Positions 12,139 to 24,076 of a DNA stretch of 64,000 nucleotides are shown here, piece after piece. Below the pieces are notes generated by a model. The model searched no databases and had not been told where the DNA came from. It saw only the letters and a list, made by a program, of their open reading frames with translations. The position numbers were made by a program, and so were the translations under genes. The stretch covers positions 558,001 to 622,000 of the forward strand of contig PSQN01000007.1 in NCBI GenBank assembly GCA_002989075.1, written 5' to 3'. The DNA comes from Arthonia radiata. Lineage: Eukaryota > Ascomycota > Arthoniomycetes > Arthoniales > Arthoniaceae. Every line of letters starts with the position of its first letter. Position 1 is the first letter of the stretch.

Positions 12139-14516
12139 GCTGCCAAACCCGCCACCACCACACGTCGCTCCACACGCACTCAAGCAGTCTCATACCGCGA
12201 GACCTCATCTTCCGATGCCTCACCGTCTTCAGATGAGGAGGAGGACGAGACCGACTTCATCGTTGCTGCAGAGCCTCCGACTAAAAAGCGTCGATTGTCC
12301 GGACCACAGCGTGGCACACGTGCCAAGCAAGGCTCTGCAGCAGCCACGTATTCCCTCGCTGCCCCGCGAAAACATGGTGCGCGGCCTGTGCACTCAATGA
12401 ACCGAGTCAGCCGTTGACGTACCTTCATAGTGATCAGCCCCGCAAAGAAGGCTCCCAACGCCCTCAAAACGATGTCGCATACCATCCCAACCGACAACAT
12501 AATACCAGACTGGGCGTCGCTACCCTACGAAGTGCTCCTGTCCATCTTTCGCTTTGCGTCAACGCCGTTACGAGATGAACCTCTTCTCCGTCCCAAGCCT
12601 TCCGTCAACTGGCTTCTCACTACAGCGAAGATGTGTCGCGCTTTCAAAGAGCCTGCTCTCGCCGCTCTATACGAGTCACCGCCGCTATTTGAATTGGCTG
12701 GTCCTCACGGCCTCCTCGCCTTGCTGAAGAGCAATCCGTCTGAACAGTCGATGGCGTATGCGACAAAGATAAGAAGACTTGAAATCGACGCCAATCGTAC
12801 GTTAGTATATACGGCGCCGGGAATGGGGTTGATAGACGTTGTGGATCTATTGAGCCACATGCCTCAACTGTCAGAGGTAGAGATTCTTGACGGTGCAGAC
12901 AGGCCACCATACAGGCTGCTACGTAAGTCTCAGAGCGTCCACACGTATTGTTCTGCTGCCTTTAAAGCAATGCTCGGCAGCCGGTGCACTGGCGTCGCCT
13001 CAAAGCTCCCTGTTTGACACATGAACACTCCCCAGACGAGGCTGTGCTGACATCTTGCTTTCAGACCGGGGAAAAACGTGGACGTACCCAGACATGTTTG
13101 ACGCTCTATCTGCGAACAGCGTTCGGCTCTCCAAATGGCATTGGAATGCACACATGGTGAAACAGCTGTCCGTGGGCGAAGGCTTCTCTGATGGCGTGGC
13201 TGACATGCTCAATCATGCGCATAGCGCTCCAGCGCTCCATCAGTTGAAGCATCTTTCCATGTCGCAGTTTGAGCCTACGAGTGGGCCGCGTGGGTCGAGG
13301 AGGAAGTCTGACGCCAATGAGGAGCCAACGATCCTCGCTGATCGCGTGCGAAGGGTTGTGGCACCGTTGAAGAGTCTGCAGTCCATCTCGTTAGTGTTTT
13401 GTAGTGCCTTTGAGCGAGCCTGGTCGGAAGTGTTGCAGGCTCTGCCGTCCAACTTGCAATCACTGACGATCTCAAACACACAATTCCTCCACTCAGGATC
13501 CTTGCGGGAGTTTCTGAGCAGTCACGGACGGCAGCTACGAGAGCTTGTCCTTGACCACAATCAATCCTTGGATCTGGGGTTTGCTGTGGATCTCGCACAG
13601 ACGTGCCCCCACCTGGAATCTTTACACATGGATATGACTTTTTACAATCACATTGTTAGTTACGAAGACAACAAGCCCTTGTTTGACACACTCCTCTCAC
13701 CAGGTAAGTCTACACCCTCCACGCTATTTCTTGTGTTGTTTCTTGAAGCGGTTTCAGTCGTTATGTTGGAGGCGCTGTCTGGATGCGCGCATTCTAAAAG
13801 CAAAACACGCTTGTGTGTGTGCTCTTTGAGAATGGCTTGTGCTGACACGTAGCGCGTTAGGCGAGGTCCCCACTTGGCCCAAGTCGCTCAGGTCTCTGGA
13901 GCTCTACAATCTCCGCCAATGGTCGTCAGACATAGCGGAGAACTTCTTCAAGTCTTTAATCGATTCTGCGCCCGGTTTGCCTGATCTGCGATACCTCATT
14001 ATCAAGGCAATCCTCAATATTGGCTGGCGAGACCGGGCAGGGTTCCGGGATACTTGGATCAGCAGATTGCAAGCAGTCTTTCATCGGCAGTCAGTAAATC
14101 CCGATCCAAGCCTTGCTTCCAAACGCGCATTTCTGGAGTCACGCCAGGGTATCGCTTCAGACGCGGCGATTCTACAGACTGATGCCGTACACGCTGGTGG
14201 CTCTCCCGCTGCGCATGCCGATGGACTTGCAGACCTATCCTTGGAGCCTGTCATGGGCAACAGAGCAAGGAGAAGTCAGCGTATCAGGACGAAAGAAGTG
14301 GAACGCGTCGACCACGCGGAAAGCCCGCCTTCAGACGCAAGTCTGGAAGACGTGCCCCGCAGCGGATGGAAGCTGCCAACAAATCCAGTCATTCAAGGGT
14401 TGTGCGAGGTGGTGGACATCAATATTGACAACAACCGCCCTGGCGAGGTCCAATTCAGGGAAGGCGACTTTCTGGACTCAGATCCTGGTGAAGATGAGGA
14501 ATACCTGGAGGACTGA
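12139..14516 (+). CDS. F-box/leucine-rich-repeat-like protein
   Basis: Four exons: 12139-12376, 12431-12922, 13065-13703 and 13861-14516, all in phase, giving 674 aa. Residues 1-90 are basic and Ser/acidic with a KKRR nuclear-type signal. An F-box (WASLPYEVLLSIFRFAS) starts near residue 108. The middle holds repeated Leu-rich segments (LQSLTISNTQF, LRELVLDHNQS, LRSLELYNL) typical of degenerate LRRs. The C-terminal tail is acidic, with FREGDFLDSD before the end. F-box proteins recruit substrates to SCF ubiquitin ligases; the substrate is unknown. Introns of 54, 142 and 157 bp have good GTAAGT or GTGCGC donors. Start chosen as the ATG of MAAKPA, after an in-frame upstream Met of weaker context. 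Confidence 0.8.
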
Positions 14517-14893
14517 TAGCAATCATCCGTAAATTGATAATATATCATCTTCTTCCATGTGCTCTGCTGGTAGATCCAGCTTTCAGAGGGGCCTCCCAGC
14601 CTCGACATACTGTTGGTCACGTCTCAGATCCGCGTCTTTCTTGACTACGCCAGTGCCTCCAGCTGATGAGCTTAGAGTTGTACCGTAAACAATAGCACGG
14701 GGCCGTTGGACTGACCGTCTGAGCTGAGATTGGATCCGCAAAATCCTATCTCCGATGACCGGCGAATGCCGGCTCTAAACAAATTTCTTGGACGACAGTG
14801 ATTCCCAAGTGCATCTCACCTTTGGTCGCCGGGTGAAGAAAAGGTCACCAGTAAGCAAGACGAAAGCTTCCACTGCAGCTGAACTCCGTGGCA
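14517..14893. other. Intergenic, F-box 3' end to GGC1 start
   Basis: No coding frame that I can support; presumably a terminator and the GGC1 promoter. I see no specific site. Confidence 0.4.
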
Positions 14894-16142
14894 ATGTCGC
14901 CACCCGTAGCGATTGCCAGCAATGCCTCCGCGAAAGATGTTAAGAGGGAGTCCGCAGCTGCGCGCTTGACTGGCGCAGGTACGAGCTTTCTACTCGTGCG
15001 CGTAATGCTGTGTCTGACATTGTCAAAGGTGCTGCGGGAATAGCAGAGCTTGCTGTCTTCCATCCGGTACACACCAAAAGAGACCGATACTCGCGACGTC
15101 TCGCTCACGTCTGATAGGTGGACACCATCGCAAAGAGGCTCATGAGCAACCAGGGCAAGGTGCGCATTCGAAAAGCAACCAGTGCGCGATTATGTACTCA
15201 TTGGTTGACAGGTCACGTCAGCCTCCGCTTTCAACAGCGTCATCTTCAGAGACACCGCCAATGCAGGACTGAGTACCCGAATGTTCTCCCTCTTTCCTGG
15301 CTTAGGATACGCCGCTGCATACAAAGTAAGAAACATGAGAGGAGCTGTCACGAAAAAGGTGTTGATCAAGGCCTCACTCAGATCCTGCAACGAGTATACA
15401 AGTACGGAGGGCAGCCATTTGTGCGAGACTACTTGGCGAAGAACCACGGAGATACATTTGACCGCATGTTCGGCAAGGGCAACGGGAAGGCTATGATGTC
15501 TGCATTCTCTGGCAGGTGCGTACAGGCGTTGAATGTATGCTGCGAGGGATTCATCTGCTCACACCTGCGATAACAGCTTGATCGGCGTCGGTGAAGTCGT
15601 CTTATTACCCCTCGACGTCCTCAAGATCAAACGCCAAACCAACCCAGAAGCATTCAAAGGCCGAGGCATATTCAAACTCATCGCCGATGAAGGCTTCGGT
15701 CTATATCGTGGTTGGGGCTGGACCATGGCACGCAACTTTCCTGGCTCCTTCGCTGTGAGCATCAGGCCTGGCACATTGACTTCTGAGAGTTGCTCACATC
15801 CTCCAGCTTTTCGGCGGCTCAGCAGCCACCAAGCAGTACTTCTTCAAACTCAGCGACTACAACCAAGCTACCTGGGGCCAAAACTTCGTCGCATCGGTTG
15901 CCGGCTCATCGTCCTCAATCCTTGTTTCAGCGCCCCTCGACGTCATCAAGACACGTATCCAGAATCGCAACTTCGACATCAAAGAAAGTGGCTTCAAGAT
16001 CGTTGGCAAGATGGCGCGGCAAGAGGGTCTCTCTAGCTTCTTTAAGGGGCTAACGCCAAAGCTGCTGATGACTGGACCCAAGCTTACGTTTTCATTCTGG
16101 TTGGCGCAAACACTGATACCCATCTTCAGCAACTACGTTTAG
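14894..16142 (+). CDS. GGC1: Mitochondrial GTP/GDP carrier (GGC1/YHM1 family)
   Basis: Seven exons (14894-14978, 15029-15066, 15118-15159, 15212-15325, 15382-15515, 15577-15754, 15807-16142) join in phase to 308 aa, the usual carrier length. The three carrier signatures are visible: HPVDTIAKR, LPLDVLKIKR and APLDVIKTR. GGC1-typical stretches such as LSLFPGLGYAAAYK-like and RVYKYGGQPF are present. The protein exchanges GTP for GDP across the mitochondrial inner membrane and supports mtDNA and iron homeostasis in yeast. All six introns are 50-61 bp, so no single open frame shows the gene. Its length, signatures and splice phases agree, making this one of the firmest calls here. Confidence 0.93.
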
Positions 16143-16769
16143 CATTCTCACACTTGTCTTGTGTAAGTCAGGACTTTGTACGGCAACCAATAGCGCGGAG
16201 TTCAGGTACGTGTACATACTTAAGAGGTCGTAGATGTCCGGCTCCGCCCGATCTGTCGAGGGCGCGGGCCAAACAACGGCAATACTGAATCACCACTACT
16301 CATCATGCACTCTCTTCACTTGGCGCGACATCAAGCTGATCGAAGCTATGATGCCACTATTTCGAAGGGATCGCGGGCATCCCACAATAATTCTGCTCGA
16401 AGTGAGGCAAGTGTCGTATCGTTCGCTAATTGGGCCTACAACTATAGTTGACCAAATACTTTCCGATAATTGCTCTTTTTCCTATTGGTTGCTATTCTTG
16501 GCCTATTGCAAGTATCAGTTAGCATACATTCAAAACTCAATGCACATGGTCAGAAACCAATTAATTTCATATTTCGCACTCGGTAAAATTGCCACGTGTT
16601 CTCTTGAATCTTTCACTTTGCACGCCAGGAGAAAATCAGGGGCACGAGTGTCGGAGGATGGAATCACCATAAATCCTAGCTTGCGATCACTCATTATCAG
16701 ACAAAAAGGAAAGGCGCACAATAAATCTAGTCGGGAGGCGTGTTTCCACTCACTATCCAGTGATACCCG
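16143..16769. other. Intergenic, no supported gene
   Basis: A plus-strand frame of 179 codons crosses this stretch, but its composition is not protein-like and it has no domain. AT-rich patches near 16480-16560 may be promoter DNA of the next gene. Confidence 0.4.
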
Positions 16770-17618
16770 ATGAACGCCCAGACTACCTTTGATATCACCT
16801 CAACTCCCAATACCCTTACCTATACCTATCGCGACCGTCGAACCAAACATTACGAATTACACTTCTGCTGCAACGACGTCCCTACCTCGGGTTTCTTGGA
16901 CCACCTGCGCCTCAAATGGGGCAGACAAGTCGCAAGCCACGCCGTCGATCATATACCAGGCGGGCGGCCGGAGACCCACGTCGCGAGGATACGTTTTCGA
17001 CCATGGTTCACTGCATTTCCGCCACACGACATCTACTTCAAACGATCCGACTGTCACCTTTTCGCGGGCTTGGGCGCCGGTTATCGCCTCGAACTCCGCC
17101 ACGCATGGGCCGCAGGCGCACCATCCGGGCTAAGGCCAGGCGCCCAGCTAACATGCGCAAATGTTCACGCCGATTTTGGCGACATCGGTGATCACTACGT
17201 GGTTTGCTGCGCGGAGACGGAGCTCACTGTCATGCGCCTCAAGCACCGCAATTTTTGGGAAGCGGGGCTGGTATGTGGCAGCGGGCAGGCCTCCCACGGT
17301 CCCGGAGTGCCTATTGCACGCTTGCGCCAGGCAGGAACGGCGGCGTTGTATCACCATGACTGGCACGGCTGCACTCTTGAATCTCTGAGAAACCAAAACT
17401 GCTTGAGTGACTTATATTTGATCGCTGTGCTGAACCTAGTATACCTCTTTAGCTTTCCGCGTGTGCGAGGGCGGCCTGGCGTGCGGGCGTCTACCGCCGG
17501 GCCTGTGTCGAGAAGTCGTGGCAGCGAGGCTACTGAAGAGTCTGAAATGACGGCTACTGAGGCGTCTGAAATGACGACTGCAGATTCGAGTTCGGTTCTA
17601 GAATACAATCAGGAGTAG
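16770..17618 (+). CDS. Uncharacterised protein, possible member of local orphan family
   Basis: Single-exon frame of 282 aa starting at an ATG. I recognise no domain. It has many aromatic, His and Cys residues arranged as alternating beta-like segments (TLTYTYRDR, HYELHFCC), then a hydrophobic helix near residues 218-232 (LYLIAVLNLVYLF), and a low-complexity tail where ESEMTATEASEMT repeats. The order beta-rich body then one hydrophobic helix resembles the better-defined family at 19.2, 22.1 and 25.0 kb, but residue identity is too weak to claim homology. No signal peptide is visible. Longer than its shadow frames, with balanced codon use, so probably real. Confidence 0.5.
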   Translation: MNAQTTFDITSTPNTLTYTYRDRRTKHYELHFCCNDVPTSGFLDHLRLKWGRQVASHAVDHIPGGRPETHVARIRFRPWFTAFPPHDIYFKRSDCHLFAGLGAGYRLELRHAWAAGAPSGLRPGAQLTCANVHADFGDIGDHYVVCCAETELTVMRLKHRNFWEAGLVCGSGQASHGPGVPIARLRQAGTAALYHHDWHGCTLESLRNQNCLSDLYLIAVLNLVYLFSFPRVRGRPGVRASTAGPVSRSRGSEATEESEMTATEASEMTTADSSSVLEYNQE

Positions 17619-18108
17619 ACCCGTGACTCAGCTAAGCTCAGATTATAATACCTATAAGACGGCGTATAATAGGCTCATGCACATCGCCGGGCGACCCGTC
17701 ATAACTGTTGGTATTTGAAACGCTACAAAGGAGCAAACAAGAGCACAAGAAGAATTGCCTTTATAGTTCGCAACGCTGGTCATCCATATCGCCAATCAGC
17801 TCTATGACCCGGACGGCCCTATGAGACCAGGTATGCTTCTCAACTACCATACCATCGCCCTCAAAGACCCTCTTCTCGCCAGACGCCCACCTACGTTCAA
17901 AACACGCATAGCCATGGGTCAATCCGCCAATTAAAACTCAAGCCCACCTCATACTTACGAAAAAGTCCGGGGCCGGGAAAAACGAAAAGATACAAAGCTG
18001 CATGTCCCGTTCGCACACAACTATACCAACGACAGGTCGCCTTCACAGAGATGTACTAAATCAGAGCCATATCACGACTCCTACCGTCCCGAGGCACCCA
18101 CAGCAGAC
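17619..18108. other. Intergenic, no supported gene
   Basis: No frame or RNA gene that I can support. Confidence 0.4.
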
Positions 18109-18290
18109 GACGATCCGCACGGCACTTCCATCGACGCTCTGCACCGCGAATTCCATCGGCTAGCACCACACCACCTGCGGGCAGAGGCGCCACAGCCTGG
18201 CAACTCGTACAGACGCCCATCACCGCCGCTCCCACAGCACGCCAAGGAAATGATGATCCGCACGGCACGTCCTTCAACGCTCTGCACCGC
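18109..18290 (+). repeat. 39-bp direct repeat, two copies 143 bp apart
   Basis: The segment beginning GACGATCCGCACGGCAC at 18109-18147 recurs with few changes at 18252-18290. Both copies could encode a DDPHGTS-ALHR motif, but in different frames relative to each other, so a single continuous protein is doubtful. Confidence 0.6.
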
Positions 18291-18565
18291 ACGCTCAACC
18301 GTTTGGCGGCGGGACTCGCACAGCCCGAGCGATCGCATCTAAGCCCATCGTACACCACGCCGCCGCCGCAGAATATAGAGGGCTACACCAGCGCCGAGCT
18401 CCTGCACAGCCTTGAAGATTTTGCTGATCACCTCACCGCGCTAAGGCACGGTGCGTACCACATTTACGCTGAGCACGACTGGGTGGCACTTGCGCAGGGA
18501 AGACCAGGGCAGATGTGGGCGGAACCGCCTTGTGTAATGCCGCCAAAGTCTTCAGGTCAGTATGA

Positions 18566-18895
18566 ATGTCACAAGCTCTCTTTCTTATCTTGCATCGTTA
18601 TCGGAATAACTTACTTGACCAGTATGGAACCGTGGACCTCAGACACATGGGCAGAGCTCCGGAGCGAACCATCGTAATCGACTGGCGTAACCAGGTCACA
18701 ACGACAGTGAACTGCGAGGGACACCGTTGCTATGCTGTACGCATGCGTCCTCAGACGCCGACAAGCACACATCTTAAGCCGTTTTCGGACGACGCAAGAT
18801 CAATACGTGTATGTTACCCTGCGAGCGGCCGCCAAAAGCAGGGGGATATGGTAACGTCGATAGACCGCAGCCGCGGACAACCGGCCGCGGCCTAA
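18566..18895 (+). pseudogene. Degenerate or partial paralogue of the 19.2-kb orphan gene
   Basis: This frame of 109 codons contains QYGTVDLRHMGRA followed by TIVIDWRNQ. That parallels EYGHVEFEHTSGQ followed by FTIDWRHYS in the gene 600 bp downstream, with the same spacing. The rest does not align, the C-terminal helix is missing, and the upstream frame at 18303 does not splice cleanly into it. I read it as a decayed or partly annotated tandem copy; a working gene with unseen introns remains possible. Confidence 0.35.
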
Positions 18896-19157
18896 GGCGT
18901 AATTGCCCGTACCCTTCTGGGGCTGATTCAATGTACGTTTCAGAAGTTATGTCAGCCTTCCGGGGCAGCCGGTGCCTTCGATTGTTTGCGGTACAAATTG
19001 GCAGGAATAGCAATACTTGACTTGACTTGCCCGTGAGAGCTTGGGCTTCGGCCCGGAGCCACGCTGTGAGAACATTGTAGTCAGATGACACGTGACATTT
19101 TTGACCACGGACGCATGCGATGGTTGTAAGGGTCTTTTCTCATAAAAGAATCTTACC

Positions 19158-19974
19158 ATGCACATTTATTGCGCTTCGCCCGTCAATACAATGCGGTCCA
19201 AAATCGACACACACCACTACATTATCCACACTGAGAATGAGTATGGACATGTAGAGTTCGAGCATACGAGTGGACAGCCCAACTTCACTATCGACTGGCG
19301 TCATTACAGTAACCCGCGGGGTACGAACGGGAACGCCCCAGGCAGACCGTGGCTGGGCTGTAAGTTCATTTCCTGGAGGATCAATTCCGGGGTCTGACAG
19401 TAGTCCCAGGCGTCCGGAAAGGAGGATCAGAAGGTGAAATTCGATGGGGCCTAAGACGCGTTCGGACCGACAACGCGCTGGTCGTCACGGCGGAACGCAG
19501 CGCGCCCGGCACAGGCGGCAGCAGTTCTATCAGATGGGGCCTAAAAGAAGGCTCGACTGACGTGGTTCGAGGGACTCCGGAAACACATGGGCAAGACACG
19601 CTCATCACGCTTCACAAGGATCTTGAACCCAACAATCTTATAATGATCCACGCGAAGGACTCGGTGGTGCGCATTTATCGCCACCATACTGGAACAGGAG
19701 AGGATCACCTGGGTTCGGGAGGCCATGTCGCAGATGTGCAGCCGCCGCCGGGCGCCAATGGTAATATGCACGGATGGCCATGGCCAGACGGGAGCGTGTT
19801 GACCATTCACCGCCATTTGCTACATCCTACTCAGAAAAATGATATGGTAAGTCATATGAGCTTATCCGGAGCACTGCTCGTGCTAACAGAATGTAGATTA
19901 TATCTTTTGTTGCTGTGGCTTTGTGGATCGTGTCGCCGGATTATGAAGTGCCGACTGTTTCACGTGATCCGTAG
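19158..19974 (+). CDS. Orphan protein, three-exon gene with terminal hydrophobic helix
   Basis: Exons 19158-19359, 19401-19846 and 19897-19974 keep phase and give 241 aa. The last exon is only 78 bp and encodes a hydrophobic helix (IISFVAVALWIVSPD). The middle has two related segments, EIRWGLRR and SIRWGLKE, about 35 residues apart. No known domain. The plan of a beta-rich body followed by a tiny last exon with a hydrophobic helix is shared with the genes at 22.1 and 25.0 kb, suggesting distant common ancestry. Introns are 41 and 50 bp; the first is unusually short. An alternative last acceptor 7 bp upstream would give a different, shorter end. Function unknown. Confidence 0.55.
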
Positions 19975-20407
19975 GCGGGGTCTTCTAGAGCTACGGGCGG
20001 CGCCAACTAGTCCGCGCGCTTTACGCGGGCGGAGTTGACGGATGCTGTGTGTACATGAACAGAACGTGCCTACGCTGTACTGCGGTCTGACTGTCTTCGG
20101 TTCATTTTCCTGCTGCACAGGAAACATGGATTCGATATAGTACGACACTGTAAGCAATGAAGCACGCTCGACCCACCGAAAACGACCATAGTCGCTCAAT
20201 GCTTATCACTTCATGCTCTCTCTGAGCATCAGTGGGCTAACGCTTATCTCGACTTTGGGAACAAGACACCGTGTCTATTCCTGTTGGTCTTGATTCATCT
20301 CCTGCTCGCGCTTCTTGCGGTCTCCAAGTCGTTTTGTGGTGTAGAAAGGTTACCTGACAACAGCACCCTCAGAATACATGCTCCACCCTCCACTATGCAG
20401 TTCAAGT
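19975..20407. other. Intergenic, no supported gene
   Basis: No frame that I can support on either strand. Confidence 0.35.
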
Positions 20408-20699
20408 CTAGAACAGGGAAGCTTCTGGGGATGCTCGAGGCTTCTCAATCTCGGCCTGAGCTTGCTTTCGTTTGTTCATTTCGTGAAGTTCTTTTAGGTA
20501 AGGGTTAGTGCTGGGGTCTTGGGGTACGAAATGGTGATAAGTAGTATGCTCGGATGCTACGAGATGTCAGCTTTCACTTTGCTTTCTGTGGGAGGATCGA
20601 TTGCAGATGCGTACACGTGTCACTCAGCTCGCTATCGGTCCTGCGGTCTTTGTGCTTGCGCCGCGGAAACCGGGAGAAGAGGCGTCTTCCGACATGCAT
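20408..20699 (-). CDS. Small basic protein, possibly mitochondrial, function unknown
   Basis: Two exons, 20699-20624 and 20556-20408, flank a 67-bp intron with a CTGAC branch and GTAG acceptor; joined phase is correct and gives 74 aa. The first 25 residues are rich in Arg with spaced Phe/Leu (MHVGRRLFSRFPRRK), like a mitochondrial presequence. The second half is charged and helical (NPYLKELHEMNKRKQAQAE). No domain recognised. Neither exon is long enough to stand out as an open frame. A chance frame is possible, but splice consensus and composition agree. Confidence 0.45.
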
Positions 20700-22079
20700 A
20701 GTGGAAGTTGTTTGGCCGGTGAGTCTTGCTCAAAGGCTCTGTCTTTTGAGAGATGCGAAATAAGGATCAGAGTCTGAATGAATAGAAGTTGGATGGAAGT
20801 CAACGGGACCAGTTTCCACGGTTCGTACCGGAGATGCCAACCAGGAGATGTGTCCTCTGAGGGAATTATAGGTGTTATACAGAGCACAACCATTCGACCG
20901 TATCCGGCCGTACGTGGCCCCAGTAGCTGTCACTTGTCGTGGGTTTACGATCGCTTACCTGAAATGCTTCGAATTCAGAGTTCTTCCTTGCTCGGGGCTA
21001 TGGAACCGTTGCCCCATTATGCTTAGGACACTATGTTGCACGAAGCACGCCAGCGTGGTCTACCGTCTTGAAAAAGCCTGAGAGGTATCGAGATCATCTC
21101 TTTGGCTGGCTGCGCTATGTTGAGCAAGCCATGACTGCCGACCACAAGTCGCACGCGCCTTCCGCCTGTAGCAGCTACCGCATTCTTACAGTCATGCATG
21201 CAGTGTTTACTTGCGTTTAAGCGTGCATGTACTCTTTCACGCTATTTCGTGTCGTGGTGTCAACTCAAATTTCCAACGTCCCAAAGGATACGTGTCACGA
21301 TCTGGACCATTGGCGAAAGGTCAGTGCAGAGAAGTGCGAGGTCCTGCAGCCTTGTGCGAACTGACACCTTTCATTGCCTTGCATCCGTCCACCGGTTTCA
21401 ACTGCTTCGTTGCAGTCAGAACCTCTGGAACAAGCTGAAAGTGTCCAGATTCTGGCACTGGGAAAAAGTGAAAGATGAAAGGTGGTGTAAAAGATGCGGC
21501 CAAGTAGCCAAGTTGAAGCTAGCGGGCTCCGTCAATATCCTTGTGGCATTCTCTTTAGTTCCTGTTGACAGTCATGAGTGTCTCGTTTCTCGCTCACGTC
21601 ACCAATCTTGGCATTATCTAGCTCTTGGCATCTGCCGCCAGTCTCTCTCACCTCTTGACTGCTTACCTTCAAGTACGCTCGAGGACGGGCTGCCTCGGCT
21701 CAGTATATTATGTTAGCGTCTGTCTCCATCACGAGAGCTTACAGACAGTGATCCATAGAAGCGCAGCGAACGCTTGTGAAGGCTCAGAGGCGCTCCTTGT
21801 TCAACAAGGAGCTATGGCCCAGGCGTATCAAGTCCTTTTTGCGATGACCAGCTGGCAAATGTCTGCCGGCTAGGGTGTCGAGGCGGATACTAATTTTTCC
21901 AGTGAACGGGAAGCCGTATCCGCGATGGCCAGCTGGTCATTGCGCATCAGGTTTGAGAAGGTAAACGCGCCGTCTTCGGGAACACTTCCGTCAGTCAACC
22001 TTCATAATTCAGCGCTCCGCCTGCAAAATAACCGTCACGACACTTTGAAACTCAGAAAAATTCTTACATCAAAAACACC
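20700..22079. other. 1.4-kb stretch with no supported gene
   Basis: A 172-codon plus-strand frame (21198-21716) is present, but its composition is Cys/Ser/Arg-rich and unlike a protein, with no domain or sensible splice partners. No RIP signature and no RNA gene seen. Confidence 0.4.
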
Positions 22080-22976
22080 ATGTCTTTCAACGTGACTGAC
22101 GAACGGCTTCGTAGATATGTTGTGCCTTTGATAAGCGCAGGCAATACATATAGCTACAAGATAACAAAGACAGGAAGCATGGCTGGACCACACCATCTGA
22201 AATTTGATCATCGTAACAATATTTCTGTACATGGCTACATACACCATATGCAGCACCCGAGATGGGGCGACCAACACTCACGCCTCCACCTCGCAGGGTT
22301 GCAGCCTGCAGAAAACAAAATTTGTGTGTGCTACTCTGCACAGATCTCAAACGCATGGAGCGCAGATATCAAGCTTTCCCCCCGCAGGCCATAGCTCAGG
22401 TAACTAACAATCATTACACAGCTCTGCAGGACTCTGAAGAGGTTGAATTGATGACGATCGTCTTCACGAAAGACCCCAACGTCTACTACACAATAAAGCC
22501 CCTCGGCATCAAGCTCATGGCGTACATGTCAATGTCTGAGGGGAAAGATCATGAGGTCCACCTCACCACCAATCGCGCCGACCGAGGAGCAGATTCTGCA
22601 CTTGGACTTCGGACATGCGAGGCTTCCTGTACGCGTGCCGATCGCCAATTTAAGGTTCTGATAGATGGAAAAGAGATAGCTTCGGGCAAGCTCCCACCAA
22701 CCTATCATCAAAGGAAATGGTTCGAGTTGCCCGACTTCACACCTATTCTTCATGGAACAGAAACAGAACCTACAGTGGGTGAGGTGATGATGAAGCATGG
22801 TACGAACATGGCTGTGGTACGTTTATCACCCAATGTTTTTTCTCATTGCCATCGGAACAGACCTTCCGAATCGCTACGGTTGTACGATGCACTGACACGA
22901 GTAGATTGATGCTATTGTTGCGGCTCTGCACGGAGCGGAGCACCAACCGCATCTCCCAGAGGTTCACGAAGGGTAG
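22080..22976 (+). CDS. Orphan family protein A1
   Basis: Exons 22080-22323, 22422-22816 and 22905-22976, in phase, 236 aa. The first intron has a CTAAC branch. Recognisable shared motifs with the 25-kb copy: MSFNVTDERL at the start, KFDHRNNISVHGYIH near residue 41, YYTIKPLGIK in the middle, LIDGKEIASGK, and a last 72-bp exon encoding IDAIVAALHGAEHQPHLPEV. No signal peptide and no domain I know. The body looks beta-rich with one closing hydrophobic helix, an arrangement also seen in tubby/LURP-one-like folds; that link is speculation. Confidence 0.65.
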
Positions 22977-23833
22977 TGCGGGTGTGCAGGTTGACCGAAG
23001 TTCGATCCGTAGAGCGTAGAATTTATAGAACTAAGATTATCAATGCATACCACATACAGATTTCCTCTATACTCCAGGATACATGTTGCCACCTAGCGAG
23101 AAAATGAGTCTTTGAGATAAAGGCAACGAAAAACGAGGGCAACTACGCATACACCAGCTTAATTTCGATGACCGTGTTGACGGAACATCCAAGAATGAGC
23201 GATGTCCACTTTTCGCGACCGCCGTATGGCTGTTGCACGTGCGGATATACGTATCTAGCACCGAAGAACCTGACGGCCTGCGATAATGTACGTCCTACAA
23301 ACAGTCTGTCACCGCCGTCGCTGGACTAGTCGGCGCCCGTAGTCCTCCAAGCCTCGCAGACATTCGAGGAAGTCCTCCGCCGCTCGAGCCACCAGATGGC
23401 GTTTGGCACAGATCTGTGATTGTTCCCTTTGGAGCATTCATTGTACCTGCTGCGCGTTCGCGAGATGAAGCGTGGCCGCTGGCAAGTGCCAGGCAGATCG
23501 TGCCGTTCCGAGTTATTAGGCGACGGTACGGAAGTATGCGGATCAAGCAGCCGAGGAGGACGGCGCATGGGATTGCTGGGTGCATGTGACGACGCCGCAG
23601 CCTTGTGTTATGGCTAAGATGTTGCGTGTCTAGGCCGTGCTAGAGCGTGATAGAACCGCTCGGGCGTTACAGTCATTGGCCACCGGCGTTTGCACAGCGA
23701 CCGCTACCCAAAGCGCAAACTAGAACGGTATATATCCGCTCTTTCAGGCACGCAAGACCATCCCACCACACCTATCGACTCACGACTCTGGGTGGAGTCT
23801 CTAACTTCAACAGTGACACCCATCTCACTATCC
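22977..23833. other. Intergenic, no supported gene
   Basis: Several frames under 100 codons on both strands, none with coding character. The stretch just left of 23833 resembles DNA left of 24452, part of a duplicated block. Confidence 0.4.
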
Positions 23834-24076
23834 CTATCTATGCCGCTTCGCCTCGGCCATATCCTTCCTTACCTGGGCCCATTTCTGCTGCTCTGTCTGT
23901 TGAGGTACACCTGCTTTGCGCTCAAGATCCGCGAGGGTCTCCTCATGCCCTAGATCACCGCACTCATTAGCTTTAGCGGTATACAGAGGGGTGAAGAACT
24001 TGCTCTTTCCTCCAAAGGGATTGAGGTACGAAGCGGCATGGTAGACAGCATTTCCAGCGCCTCTTACGTGGTCCAT
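23834..24076 (-). CDS. Small charged orphan protein C1
   Basis: Single exon, 80 aa, start chosen at the ATG of MDHVRGAGNAVYH. The first 35 residues are aromatic and Gly-rich (AASYLNPFGGKSKFF), the rest is a charged helix ending ADLERKAGV...RKDMAEAKRHR. The same end is visible in the frameshifted copy 600 bp to the right, so the frame is under or was recently under constraint. No signal peptide or known domain. Similar small, charged, single-domain proteins are common in Dothideomycetes and usually uncharacterised. Confidence 0.55.
   Translation of the reverse strand: MDHVRGAGNAVYHAASYLNPFGGKSKFFTPLYTAKANECGDLGHEETLADLERKAGVPQQTEQQKWAQVRKDMAEAKRHR

Noticed and set aside
16234-16773. 179-codon plus-strand frame before the 16.8-kb gene
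   Set aside because: Non-protein-like composition, and it ends over the start of the better frame.
21198-21716. 172-codon plus-strand frame
   Set aside because: Unnatural composition, no splice partners, no homologous copy in the window.
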